Origin: Candidatus Cloacimonadota bacterium
GTDB lineage: Bacteria > Cloacimonadota > Cloacimonadia > Cloacimonadales > Cloacimonadaceae
Direction: 5' to 3'
NCBI GenBank assembly: GCA_018433885.1
Contig: JAHDQK010000004.1
Location: 1-64,000, forward strand
DNA: 64,000 nucleotides
Both the position numbers and the translations under genes were made by a program. The notes under the pieces are model-generated. The model did no database searches. It saw nothing but the letters and a program-made list of their open reading frames with translations, and was not told where the DNA came from. Positions 46,261-55,249 of the stretch are shown piece by piece (position 1 is the first letter of the stretch; the number at the start of each line of letters is the position of its first letter).

Positions 46261-48125
46261 AACGGCTGATCCTTCTGTATCTGATGCTGTTCGCGTTACT
46301 CAATGCCATCGAGGTGATCGATGCCGATGGCAACCAGATTCCCCAAGATCGTCAATATCACTTTAATCATCACAATTCCACAAACGACTACAATATCTAC
46401 GGTGCCAATAGATGGGCAGTGCGGTTCAACCTCCAATCCGCCTACCCGGGAGTAGCTCAAGTATCCTTCAACGTCCAGGGTGCGCGGCTGTGGTTCCCCT
46501 ATCCTGGTGATAGTGCCACGGTAGAGCTCTATACAGATTTCTCCTCCCAACCGGGAACCCTGGTAAGCTCTAAAACAGTGAACATCGATGCCAACCAGAT
46601 CGACATCCTCTTCGATGCAACCACAAACTTGAATAGCGCCTGGCTAGTGGTAAACTATACTACAAACATGAACAATAGATACGTTGCCGCCAGTGCCGGT
46701 GGCGGCTCCAACAGCTATTTCTTGAACCAAATCGGAGAAAACAGCTATCTATCTTCACTGGCGGCTGCAGGCTTCAATTGCGAGCTTCTGTTTGGGCTCT
46801 TGGGTGAGTTTGTGCTTACCGAGCCGGATCTTGAGCTGGTGGATTTCGATCTCTTGGGAGACGTCTCTCCCGGAGCCAGAGTATCTCCCACCTTTACTTT
46901 ATATAACCACAGCGATATTCAGGTGAATAATGCGGAAGTCTCGCTGGTGCTGAATAAACCCGGCTTCCCTGCTTATGATGCCCTCAGCATTCCGATCCCG
47001 GAGAGTATTCCTCCCCGAACCCAGTGGGAATTCTCACCGATGGAGATTTTGTTCGAACTCCCGGAGGAAGCCACGCAGATCCGCCTGGAAGCCCATGTGC
47101 AAAGCGAATTTGCGGAAAATGACACGCTACTTATCAATAACTCCAAAGTGCGAACCATCAATCTTTTTACAGACCCCATGCCGGTCATGTTGGTCGAGAA
47201 CTTCCTCCGCGAATCCGAGACGGCTCCGCTAGCTTCCCTGCAAGAACCTCTTCTTGCGGAAGGCATACACGTGTTGCAACACTACCCCGTGCTCACGGAT
47301 CCTAATGCCAATCTCGCGGCGATCCGCCGTTTTAACTGGTATGGATTCAATTCCATTCCCCGCACTGTGGGCAATGGATATAGCCGGATCACCGGTCTCA
47401 ACCAATCTTATGCTCAGAATTTTGAGTATCTGATCGATACCATTAGTACCGACCGAAGCTTCATTACAAACTCTAGCTGCAGATTGGATTCCATCCCGGA
47501 TTCCGAGAACGTTAACCTTACGATTACCCTGGAAAACCAAAACACAGCCATGTACTCCGGTGTAAATCAAAGCTTGATGAGTGGCTCACGCTTCTTTGTA
47601 GGGCTCTATGCCCGGCCTACTTCTCAAGAAGCAGAAAACTTCACCCTCCTGCGCTGGATCGCCTTTGCCGATACGATCAACAACCCCATCGGGATCGGCT
47701 CCACTGTGGAAAAAAGCTATACTATCAGCTCCACTGGGCTCTTCGATGAAAGCCTGGACCTCTCCTATCGCATCTATTACTTCATCCAAGGTAACGACGG
47801 CGGAAGAATCCGCTTTGCAAATTATCAGAGCTTCAGTAGCTCTACCTATAGCAACAATCAGGAAGAACTGGCTCCCGTGGTGAGTTACAATATCCGTCCC
47901 AACCCAGCCCGCAGGGGAGACATCATCACGCTCAGCCTAGATAAACACAGCCCCACGCGGCTGAGCATCTACAATATCCGGGGGCAAATGATCTTTGAAA
48001 AGTATGAAACGTTCCAGAATATGGAGCTTGATCCGGGCTTATTCCCCAGCTCCGGAATCTATTTCTTCCGCGTCTCCCAAGACGGGAATAGCACCTTAAC
48101 CAAAAAGATAAGTATCATCAAGTAA
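46257..48125 (+). CDS. Secreted Omp28-like protein with sorting-type C-terminus
   Basis: 622 residues starting at TTG 46257, overlapping the ribF stop by four bases, with GGAGG six bases upstream. Signal peptide 1-17 (LILLYLMLFALLNAIE region). An N-terminal jelly-roll-like domain (30-180) precedes a cell-adhesion-type beta domain. Residues about 300-390 resemble the thioredoxin-like Omp28 fold ('MLVENFLRESETAPL', 'LQHYPVLTDPNANLAAI', 'NSIPRTVGNGYSRITG'), but the usual CxxC position has no cysteine, so no redox role is expected. The end is the sorting-type domain ('YNIRPNPA', 'LSIYNIRGQMI', 'SSGIYFFRV', KKISIIK). It is a surface protein attached to a housekeeping operon. Confidence 0.75.
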   Translation: MKRLILLYLMLFALLNAIEVIDADGNQIPQDRQYHFNHHNSTNDYNIYGANRWAVRFNLQSAYPGVAQVSFNVQGARLWFPYPGDSATVELYTDFSSQPGTLVSSKTVNIDANQIDILFDATTNLNSAWLVVNYTTNMNNRYVAASAGGGSNSYFLNQIGENSYLSSLAAAGFNCELLFGLLGEFVLTEPDLELVDFDLLGDVSPGARVSPTFTLYNHSDIQVNNAEVSLVLNKPGFPAYDALSIPIPESIPPRTQWEFSPMEILFELPEEATQIRLEAHVQSEFAENDTLLINNSKVRTINLFTDPMPVMLVENFLRESETAPLASLQEPLLAEGIHVLQHYPVLTDPNANLAAIRRFNWYGFNSIPRTVGNGYSRITGLNQSYAQNFEYLIDTISTDRSFITNSSCRLDSIPDSENVNLTITLENQNTAMYSGVNQSLMSGSRFFVGLYARPTSQEAENFTLLRWIAFADTINNPIGIGSTVEKSYTISSTGLFDESLDLSYRIYYFIQGNDGGRIRFANYQSFSSSTYSNNQEELAPVVSYNIRPNPARRGDIITLSLDKHSPTRLSIYNIRGQMIFEKYETFQNMELDPGLFPSSGIYFFRVSQDGNSTLTKKISIIK

Positions 48126-48132
48126 AGAGATT

Positions 48133-49083
48133 ATGGAAGATCACATTTATGTAAGCGACATGCATCAGCATGAGAATAAAGAAGTAAGCGGATATTATCT
48201 GGCACAAGAAAAAGAACTGCGCGAAGGCAAAGGCGGCATCTATCTGCGCTTAAAGCTTCGCGATCGTAGCGGCGCTGCCACCGCAAACGTCTGGAAGGAC
48301 GCCGCCAAGACCAGCGAATTGTTTGAAGCCGGAGACATCGTCCACATAAAAGCCCAGGTGGTGAACTTCAAGGGTCAGATCCAACTCACCGTCCAACAAC
48401 TACGATACGCCGATAAAACGGAGTTTGACCTTGGGCACTTCGTGGCAAAAAGCCGCTTTGAACCAGAGTTTTTGGCAGAACGATTCTGGGAATTTGTGGA
48501 TAAAGTGGAGAACGAACACCTCAACCGTCTGCTCCATGTAATCTTCGACGATAAAACATTCTTCTCCAAGTATCTGAATGCACCTGCCGCCAAAGGCTGG
48601 CATCATAACTATGTGCATGGGCTGATCGAACACTGTGTGGCTGTAGCCAGCCTCTGCGAGTTTGTAAGCACCCAATACCCCGTCTCGATGGATCTGCTCA
48701 TCACCGGAGCTCTTCTGCATGATGTAGCCAAGACCCACGAATACTCAGGAAGCGCGGCATTTGAATTCACCGATATCGGGCGCTTGATCGGACATCTGAG
48801 TATGGGAGACCAAATGGTGGTGGAAGCTGCAGCGGCAATTCCCGGATTCCCCCCCGAGCTACTAATGAATCTGCGGCATCTGATCCTCTCGCATCACGGA
48901 GAATATGAAAAGGCATCCGTGCGCTTGCCTCAGACCCTGGAAGCCATCCTTTTGCACCATTGCGACAACCTCGATGCCCAAGCTGCCGGAGTGAACCAGT
49001 TGCTGGAATCCGCCGCTCCCGATGCCACATGGAGCGAGTACGACAAGCTGAACAACCGCTACTACCGGTTGGTGAAAATCTAA
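48133..49083 (+). CDS. OB-fold/HD-domain 3'-5' exoribonuclease, YhaM-like
   Basis: 316 residues. Residues 15-100 form an OB-fold ('LRLKLRDRSGAATANVW'); residues 155-290 are an HD metal-dependent phosphohydrolase with 'WHHNYVHGLIEHC', 'ALLHDVAKTHEY' and 'LSHHGEYE', giving the His/Asp ligands. This order is that of YhaM/CBF1-type nucleases that trim RNA or single-stranded DNA. It starts seven bases after the surface-protein gene and belongs to the same transcript. Confidence 0.9.
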   Translation: MEDHIYVSDMHQHENKEVSGYYLAQEKELREGKGGIYLRLKLRDRSGAATANVWKDAAKTSELFEAGDIVHIKAQVVNFKGQIQLTVQQLRYADKTEFDLGHFVAKSRFEPEFLAERFWEFVDKVENEHLNRLLHVIFDDKTFFSKYLNAPAAKGWHHNYVHGLIEHCVAVASLCEFVSTQYPVSMDLLITGALLHDVAKTHEYSGSAAFEFTDIGRLIGHLSMGDQMVVEAAAAIPGFPPELLMNLRHLILSHHGEYEKASVRLPQTLEAILLHHCDNLDAQAAGVNQLLESAAPDATWSEYDKLNNRYYRLVKI

Positions 49084-49092
49084 TCCCCTACG

Positions 49093-49869
49093 ATGTTTCA
49101 GACCAGCGTACTTGCCAGCGGTAGCAAAGGCAATTCCATCCTCATCCGTAGCCGGAATACAGGGATCATCCTTGATGCTGGCGTAAGCATGAAACGCATC
49201 TGGGAAGCTCTGGACGCCCTCAAGGTCCCGCGCACATTAATCAAGGCAGTGGTAGTTTCCCACGAACACTCCGATCATACCCGGAGCGCCGGAGCCCTCT
49301 GCCGAAGTTTGAAAATACCCCTGTACATCTCTCCGGATACCTATGCTTACAGCTCTCACAAGCTTGGCAGAGTGGATGAACTTCTTATATATTTTGATGC
49401 CGGGACGGACTTCTTGGTGGGAGATATCCTAGTGCAACCCTTCCGCTCTTCCCACGACGCCGTGGATAGCTGCAACTTCACTTTCGTGCATGATGGCCGG
49501 AAGCTGGGCGTAGCGATAGACTTGGGCTATTTCTCCAAACTAACTTTACTGAAGCTAAGTGAAGTGCATGCTTTGGTGCTGGAAAGCAACCATGATCTGC
49601 AGATGCTGATGGAAGGTCCCTACGACTGGAACCTGAAGATCAGGGTAAAGGGTGAACATGGACATCTCTCCAACGACCAGGCTGTAGGTCTTATCTCCCA
49701 AGTACTGCACCCGGGGCTGAAGAACCTGATCCTCGCCCACCTCTCAGAGACCAATAACCTGCCGGAGATCGCTTATAAGGTAATGAACGACTACCTCACC
49801 AGCATTCGCAGCGATATCAACCTGATGCTGGCGAATCAATACTGCCACACCCCTTTGGTGGATGTGTGA
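49093..49869 (+). CDS. Metallo-beta-lactamase-fold hydrolase, YycJ/WalJ-like
   Basis: 258 residues, normal for the group. Metal-binding motif 'SHEHSDH' (about 56-62), with further His in 'SSHDAVDS', Asp in 'IDLGYF' and His in 'LAHLSETNN'. N-terminus 'LASGSKGNSILI' is typical of YycJ-type proteins, reported as exonucleases or DNA-repair-linked hydrolases. Last gene of the rimP-started cluster, ten bases after the nuclease gene. No terminator was seen on the plus strand after it. Confidence 0.9.
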   Translation: MFQTSVLASGSKGNSILIRSRNTGIILDAGVSMKRIWEALDALKVPRTLIKAVVVSHEHSDHTRSAGALCRSLKIPLYISPDTYAYSSHKLGRVDELLIYFDAGTDFLVGDILVQPFRSSHDAVDSCNFTFVHDGRKLGVAIDLGYFSKLTLLKLSEVHALVLESNHDLQMLMEGPYDWNLKIRVKGEHGHLSNDQAVGLISQVLHPGLKNLILAHLSETNNLPEIAYKVMNDYLTSIRSDINLMLANQYCHTPLVDV

Positions 49870-49982
49870 GATAGTCATCAGCTATTTGCACTGAACTTAT
49901 CCCTTAATTACCAAACACCCCCCTTAACACCACCCCCCACAATTACCAATCCCCTTACCAATCCACCCAAGCTTATCGCGCC

Positions 49983-50019
49983 TCAAAACAAAACCCCGGC
50001 ACCATCAGGCACCGGGGTT
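49983..50019 (-). terminator. Terminator of the LTD-domain protein gene
   Basis: On the minus strand AACCCCGGTGCC pairs with GGTGCCGGGGTT (two G-T pairs) around a four-base loop, then TTTTGTTTT. It is 21 bases beyond the stop at 50041. Confidence 0.9.
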
Positions 50020-50040
50020 GGGAGTTCTATAACTGTTTTC

Positions 50041-52605
50041 TTATTTCATTAGTACGGCTTTCTTGCTGAAGCTCTCGGAGCCTGCTTGCATCCGGATGAA
50101 ATACACGCCGGTGCTTACGCTTCTTCCGTAGTTATCGCAACCATCCCACACGAAACTGTGGTTCCCGGCTGCCTTGTTGCCAAGTTCCATGCTGCGAACC
50201 ATCTGTCCACGGTTGTTGAAGATGTTGAAGTTCACATTCTGGCTGTTTGCCAAAGCATAGCTGATGGTGGTGCTGGGATTAAACGGATTCGGATACACAT
50301 TCTTCAGTTCGGTGAACTTGGGAATCTCAGGAAGTTGTAAACCACCCTGCTCGTAGTTGAGGCTGATCGGACCGTGGAAGCCTTCGCTACCGTCCATATC
50401 CGCAACCATCAACCAATAGTAATAGGTGCCAGTCTGGTTTAGTTCCTTGTCTGTAAACTGATAAACTTGTTGGGTAGAAGTGTTTGTGGCAGGGATCAGG
50501 TTGCTTACCATGAGGGCGCTTTCCAGGTTGTTCTCCATGTTGCGATAGATGTAGAATCCGTTCACGTTGGTCTCGGTCTCGGTTACCCAAGTGAGCACAG
50601 CATTGTGGATTGAGCTGATGGTCGCGGTAAAGGTGGAAAGTTCCACGGGAAGGGTGGGGTTGCCACCGTTGCCGGATTTGAGCTCGATCACGGTGTTCTT
50701 GCTTTTAGCAAATTCCAGCCAAAAGTAAACATAGCCGGTACCATCCACTTCTTCAACGATCCAAGTGCCGTCGAACAGACATGCTACCCATTGATCCAGA
50801 GAAAATACGGTTACGATCCAGGGACCATCACCGGTAAGCTCTATTCTTTGTTCAAAGGTAGGGGTAAAACCGGGATTGGGAACAGGTGTCGGAGTACCAG
50901 AGACGATAATGCCATTACCACCTGTGATCTCAATCAGTACAACGACAGCGTCAATCTCTGTATCTTCGGGGTAATCGTATGTACTGGCTGCAGTAGTGGT
51001 AACTTCGATCTCGTTGGAGCTTGAGCTCGTCTGTGAGTATGCATCATAAGCACGAACTACATAGTAATATTCGGTCTCGGGATCAAGACCGGTAACTTCA
51101 TAGCTGGTTACATTGCTGACGTCTCTGTTATCAAACCCGGTGACGTAGCTTGAGGAGCTGCCGCCTGCCATTGTGTGAGAACCGAGATAGGTCGTGGTAT
51201 CCTTTGCATAGGAATCCCAGTCACTTGTCGAATATGTAGTCGTGGGAGAAGAAACTGAGGATTTCCTGACCAAGGTGACGTCTTTACCCCAATCAGCAAC
51301 TTGATCCACTACTCCAACAACGTCAATCTGAACGTCATTCGTGCCGTCATTTTTATACAAAGCAACACAGTCATTACCATTGAAATCCATGGGAGAGCCG
51401 CCAAAGGTCTGATCAGCAAGAGCTAAAATTGTTGCATTCGCACTTGAATGTGCGACAACATAAACATCTCCATCAGTCAAGTTGCCGATCAGCGACAGTT
51501 TACCGCCAAATGATCCAGCTCCGTTTGTTTGCTTCAATAAAGAATAGTTAGACAAATCAACCGTAGTGCCAGTACCATTGTATATCTCAATAGCCTTGTT
51601 AATGCTGCTACCTTCAATATATTCAGAGATGAATAGATCAGTAGCGGCTGCTCCGATAGTCTTCGTATAAACATCCAGGTAATAACCTGTTGCTCCAGAA
51701 ACAGAGCCCCAGTTTGCCGTAAAGCTGTCTGACCCAAGGACTGTGGCAGCGGTAGCAAGCGGAGCCGAAGGTGCCGCCGGAGTTGTTACTTCGCCGCTGC
51801 AATTAACTGTTTGGGATGTAGCATCGCCACCTGATACAGTAATAGTCTGGTTATTATACACGCCAATCGCCAGGCCGGCATTGAGTTTTACATATACGGT
51901 TGCAGATACTGAGCCACCGCTTTGAGTAAGAGTAAGGCTGCTTCCGTATGTGCCTCCTTCGGTAGCGGAAACTACATAGTCTGTCCCGGAGGATGAAACG
52001 CTGAGGTTTCCGGTTAAGCTAGAGCCGGTTACCGAAAATGAATTAGCTGTAGATGGACCGTTTGCATGACTATAGGTAAACCCTGAAAGTGTGCTGGGGT
52101 TTAAGGCGATCAATGGTGACCCGGCATCAGGAGTCCCCTGGAACAAGATGTCGTCAATCCGAACTCCTCTTCCTGTTGCGGCTGGACGAGTCCATTTCAG
52201 TTTAAACTGTGATGAACTGACAGTTCCTATGTTCCATGTTCCTGAGTTAATATAGGTTTTGGAACTGGGTGTTGCAGAGGTAAATACCGTTGCATTCCAA
52301 GTACTGCCATTATCTGTGGAATATTCTACTTGGGCAGGATTAGCTGTTCCTGATCCATAAGTGGCTACTTTAAAACTCAAAGTCAAATCAACATAGCCTG
52401 AGACATCGAAGGCTTCACTGATGATAGCATCACCACTGTTATCTACAAGCCAATATCCACCTTGTTGGATGGCTAACCCCCCCCCATTGGAAAAGGTCCA
52501 TCCAGATGTGGCAGATGCACATGCATCACTATGGATTGTCGTCTGCCCCCACGCCATGCTGACCAGCAGCAGGCTGAGCATAAATAAGAAAATTAGTTTC
52601 TTCAT
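50041..52605 (-). CDS. Secreted LTD/FN3-domain protein with sorting-type C-terminus
   Basis: 854 residues from the ATG at 52605 (GGGAGG upstream); the frame is open 29 codons further but the signal peptide (MKKLIFLFMLSLLLVSMAWG) begins here. Order: jelly-roll-like domain (25-140), an Ig-like domain, an FN3-like piece ('ANWGSVSGATGYYLDVYT'), then a lamin-tail domain (about 315-470; 'LFISEYIEGSSINKAIEIYN' at its start), as in secreted nucleases and surface proteins, then FN3 parts. The last 85 residues are the sorting-type domain ('VYPNPFNPSTTISY', 'NIFNNRGQMV', 'FVWDGCDNYG', 'STGVYFIRM'). No catalytic domain was found. Confidence 0.82.
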   Translation of the reverse strand: MKKLIFLFMLSLLLVSMAWGQTTIHSDACASATSGWTFSNGGGLAIQQGGYWLVDNSGDAIISEAFDVSGYVDLTLSFKVATYGSGTANPAQVEYSTDNGSTWNATVFTSATPSSKTYINSGTWNIGTVSSSQFKLKWTRPAATGRGVRIDDILFQGTPDAGSPLIALNPSTLSGFTYSHANGPSTANSFSVTGSSLTGNLSVSSSGTDYVVSATEGGTYGSSLTLTQSGGSVSATVYVKLNAGLAIGVYNNQTITVSGGDATSQTVNCSGEVTTPAAPSAPLATAATVLGSDSFTANWGSVSGATGYYLDVYTKTIGAAATDLFISEYIEGSSINKAIEIYNGTGTTVDLSNYSLLKQTNGAGSFGGKLSLIGNLTDGDVYVVAHSSANATILALADQTFGGSPMDFNGNDCVALYKNDGTNDVQIDVVGVVDQVADWGKDVTLVRKSSVSSPTTTYSTSDWDSYAKDTTTYLGSHTMAGGSSSSYVTGFDNRDVSNVTSYEVTGLDPETEYYYVVRAYDAYSQTSSSSNEIEVTTTAASTYDYPEDTEIDAVVVLIEITGGNGIIVSGTPTPVPNPGFTPTFEQRIELTGDGPWIVTVFSLDQWVACLFDGTWIVEEVDGTGYVYFWLEFAKSKNTVIELKSGNGGNPTLPVELSTFTATISSIHNAVLTWVTETETNVNGFYIYRNMENNLESALMVSNLIPATNTSTQQVYQFTDKELNQTGTYYYWLMVADMDGSEGFHGPISLNYEQGGLQLPEIPKFTELKNVYPNPFNPSTTISYALANSQNVNFNIFNNRGQMVRSMELGNKAAGNHSFVWDGCDNYGRSVSTGVYFIRMQAGSESFSKKAVLMK

Positions 52606-52823
52606 AATTCCTCCCTGAATTATGTGTATTATCATATATATAAAACCATTATAAGTTTGGGGCGATGATCCTATGGAGCCGGATTCTGACAAGTTATATT
52701 TTTACTGATATCGATATTAGTCCCCCGGCTAGGCATCGGATGCGAGCGTAAAGCTATGTCTTGCAAGTAATACAATTTGTGGAAGAATATAAACATCAAC
52801 CGATGTTTGATACACAAAACGCA

Positions 52824-52850
52824 AGAAAGCCCCCACTTTTCAGCAGGGGC
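52824..52850 (-). terminator. Terminator of the two-gene unit 52872-53507
   Basis: On the minus strand GCCCC pairs with GGGGC across TGCTGAAAAGTGG and is followed by TTTCTT. The stem is short, but the place, 22 bases past the last stop, fits. Confidence 0.65.
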
Positions 52851-52871
52851 ATTTTATAGATATTCAGGATA

Positions 52872-53033
52872 TTAGCCGTTGAGTTCCAGATCCAGGGTAT
52901 TCAGGAAGATCTCAACGAGGATGCTTACGATCAGTTCAAAGAAGATCTGTTCGTTTGCTTCATTGATCAGGGGGATATCCACCAGGTCGTTGATACGGTC
53001 GGCGAGGGCGCGGACTAAAGCTTTGTTTTCCAT
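52872..53033 (-). CDS. Very small protein of unknown function
   Basis: A 53-residue frame from ATG 53033 to TAA 52872. It is supported by an excellent ribosome site (GAAGGAG, seven bases before the ATG), by lying 18 bases after the larger unknown gene, and by a terminator after it. The sequence is mostly one or two amphipathic helices rich in Ile, Leu and Glu ('IFFELIVSILVEIFLNTL'), ending DLELNG. No motif is recognised; it could be a helical partner of its neighbour. Confidence 0.7.
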   Translation of the reverse strand: MENKALVRALADRINDLVDIPLINEANEQIFFELIVSILVEIFLNTLDLELNG

Positions 53034-53051
53034 TTTCTACTCCTTCATTTA

Positions 53052-53507
53052 TTACATGCTGCTATCCAGAAGCTCGTAGCCACTCACTTTGGGCAGATAG
53101 CCGGCATCTACAGCCGAGGCGATTGTGGTGAGTTCTACGAACAAGCTCTGGATATCGTTTAGGGTGATACTGGTAAGATCCACTCCTCCGCCGTTGATAT
53201 CGGAGAAATTGAACATCATTTTTACGAAGAGGCCATAAGAATTGGGGCTCAGGGAATTGCGGGGAGTCTCTTCTTTGCCGTAGATACTGGCGTAGGTACG
53301 CAGATCGGATTTGAACTCATCGCTACAGCCCCCATAGATTAGGCTGATGTTTTTTGCGATATCTCCCATCCGGCTGTTGTTTTCCGTGAGGGTAGGTTTC
53401 ACATACTTCCGGGCGATGCATACCGCTCCGTTCTTGTAGCTGGCGAAGGTGATCTCGTCGATGGTTCCGCTGTAGGAAGCGATTCCGTATTTCAGTTTGG
53501 TTTTCAT
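53052..53507 (-). CDS. Protein of unknown function, first of a two-gene unit
   Basis: 151 residues from ATG 53507 with GGAG 11 bases upstream. No signal peptide. The start, 'YGIASYSGTIDEITFASYKN' then GAVCIARKY, has the feel of small structural or phage-like proteins that open with a short beta meander, but I cannot name a family. The C-terminal 40 residues are predicted helical. Its partner at 52872 follows closely. The pair is divergent from rpsA, with two direct repeats in the shared promoter region. Confidence 0.7.
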   Translation of the reverse strand: MKTKLKYGIASYSGTIDEITFASYKNGAVCIARKYVKPTLTENNSRMGDIAKNISLIYGGCSDEFKSDLRTYASIYGKEETPRNSLSPNSYGLFVKMMFNFSDINGGGVDLTSITLNDIQSLFVELTTIASAVDAGYLPKVSGYELLDSSM

Positions 53508-53562
53508 AATGTGTCTCCTGTTGTTTTTTTTAGGCTTTCCGGATTACCTATACTTACTTATG

Positions 53563-53583
53563 TGTGGACAGGTTGTGGACAGG
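53563..53583. promoter_or_regulatory. Two 10-bp direct repeats in the rpsA divergent promoter region
   Basis: TGTGGACAGG occurs twice (53563-53572 and 53574-53583) with an 11-base period, about one helical turn, so a protein could bind both on the same face. It lies between the unknown minus-strand pair and rpsA. Confidence 0.4.
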
Positions 53584-53713
53584 CTGGAAATTTCTTGTTG
53601 AGAGCTGGAGATTTTCCATCAATTCTACGAACTATGCTGTTTGAAAATAAAAGACTTTACAAAAACGGCATCTGCAGAATCGTGGTATTCTCAAATGTCG
53701 TTAGGAGTTACAT

Positions 53714-55243
53714 ATGTCAGACAAGGTGCGTGAAACTAGCAGCAAAGCTGCTCTTAAGGAATTGAAAGAAGATTATCTTCGCATGCTCGAAGATTCCTTT
53801 CAAAACACAAATGAAATCAAGAAAGGCGATGTAGTCGAAGCCCCGATCGTCACAATTACGGATAATTTCCTGATCGTGAACTTGGGCGGCAAGTTCGACG
53901 CATATGCCGAGATCAGCGAATTTTCCGATGAAAAAGGCGTTCTCTCGCTTCAGGTGGGAGATATTCTCAAAGGTTACGTGGTGGATCAGAATGATCAAGG
54001 CTACGTAGTTGGCAAAAGCCTCACCAAACAGTATGTGGACAAACAATCCATCCGTGATGCCTTCGAGAAGAAGATTCCGGTTCAGGGCAAAGTCTATTCG
54101 GTTACCAAAGGTGGATTCAATGTGGATATCCTTGGTGCCCGCGCATTTTGTCCGGTATCGCAGATCTCCGGCAGACCGGTGGAAGACACAACCACATTCA
54201 TCGGTCAAACACTGGACTTTATGGTGATTGAGTGCTCGGAAAACTGTCGCAGGATCGTGGTTTCCCACCGTCAACTGGCAGATCAGGTAGCAAACGAGAA
54301 GAAGGCGGAAGCCTTGGCGAAGATTTCCGAAGGCGAGATAGTCTCCGGCAAAGTAATGCGCATGACCAATTTTGGCGCGTTTGTAGATATCGGCGGCATC
54401 GAAGGTTTGATGCACGTTTCCGAGATTTCCTGGCAGCATGTGATCAAACCCCAGGACGTTCTGAAAGCCGGGCAGGAGATCGATGTAAAAATCCTTTCCA
54501 TCAAAGGCGACAAGATTGCTCTTTCCCTGAAAGCCCTGCAAGAGAACCCCTTCACCCAAGCCCTTAGCGAGATCAAGGAAGGCGACGAAGTAAACTGCCG
54601 CATCCTGCGTCTGCACAACTTTGGTGCGTTTGCCGAACTCAAACCCGGTGTCGAAGGTCTTATCCCCGTTTCCGAGATGAGCCGCAACCGCAATATCGGG
54701 CACCCGCGTGAAGTCCTCAAGGAAGGGGATTACGTTCAGGTTCAGATCCTCCGGATCGATCCGGACACCCGCAAGATTTCCCTTTCACTGAAGGCTCTGC
54801 AACCGGATCCTTGGGAGCAGATCGAAGAAGTAATCGCCATCGAAAAACCTTTCTCCGGCGTGGTGGAAAGCTCCACCAATTTCGGTGTGTTTGTTACCAT
54901 CAGCGATGGTATCACAGGCCTGCTTCCCCGCTCCAGAGTTCGCAAAACCGACAACTTCAAGAGTGGCGACGAGATCGAACTGATGGTAACCGCCATCGAC
55001 CGGGATAACCATAGAATCACTTTGGATTATACCGACCGCACTCCGGAAGAAATTGCCGCAGCCAGCCGTCCCCGCAACGAAGACCGCGGTCACCGCGAAC
55101 CCCGCGAATCCGGCGGATACCGTGGCGATCGTGATTTTGGTGGACGCCGCGATGGTGGCAAAGGCCGCAGAGACGACGAATGGCGCAAGTATGCCAATCA
55201 GAAAACTCCTGTGGTAGAAGACAATCCTTTTAAAGATTTATAG
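53714..55243 (+). CDS. rpsA: Ribosomal protein S1
   Basis: 509 residues with five S1 OB domains at about 37-104, 121-186, 206-274, 289-361 and 377-440; domains three to five carry the clear 'TNFGAFVDIGG', 'HNFGAFAEL' and 'TNFGVFVTI' RNA-binding strands. The six-domain E. coli form is one longer. Residues 450-492 form an Arg/Asp/Gly-rich tail ('RGDRDFGGRRDGGKGRR'), unlike standard S1 and similar in composition to RGG RNA-binding tails. S1 holds mRNA on the 30S subunit. AGGAG lies six bases before the ATG. lysS follows seven bases after the stop. Confidence 0.95.
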   Translation: MSDKVRETSSKAALKELKEDYLRMLEDSFQNTNEIKKGDVVEAPIVTITDNFLIVNLGGKFDAYAEISEFSDEKGVLSLQVGDILKGYVVDQNDQGYVVGKSLTKQYVDKQSIRDAFEKKIPVQGKVYSVTKGGFNVDILGARAFCPVSQISGRPVEDTTTFIGQTLDFMVIECSENCRRIVVSHRQLADQVANEKKAEALAKISEGEIVSGKVMRMTNFGAFVDIGGIEGLMHVSEISWQHVIKPQDVLKAGQEIDVKILSIKGDKIALSLKALQENPFTQALSEIKEGDEVNCRILRLHNFGAFAELKPGVEGLIPVSEMSRNRNIGHPREVLKEGDYVQVQILRIDPDTRKISLSLKALQPDPWEQIEEVIAIEKPFSGVVESSTNFGVFVTISDGITGLLPRSRVRKTDNFKSGDEIELMVTAIDRDNHRITLDYTDRTPEEIAAASRPRNEDRGHREPRESGGYRGDRDFGGRRDGGKGRRDDEWRKYANQKTPVVEDNPFKDL

Positions 55244-55249
55244 AGAATC

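Noticed and set aside
53717-54703. 328-residue minus-strand frame opposite rpsA
   Set aside because: rpsA on the other strand has five clear S1 domains; the antisense frame is a composition effect.
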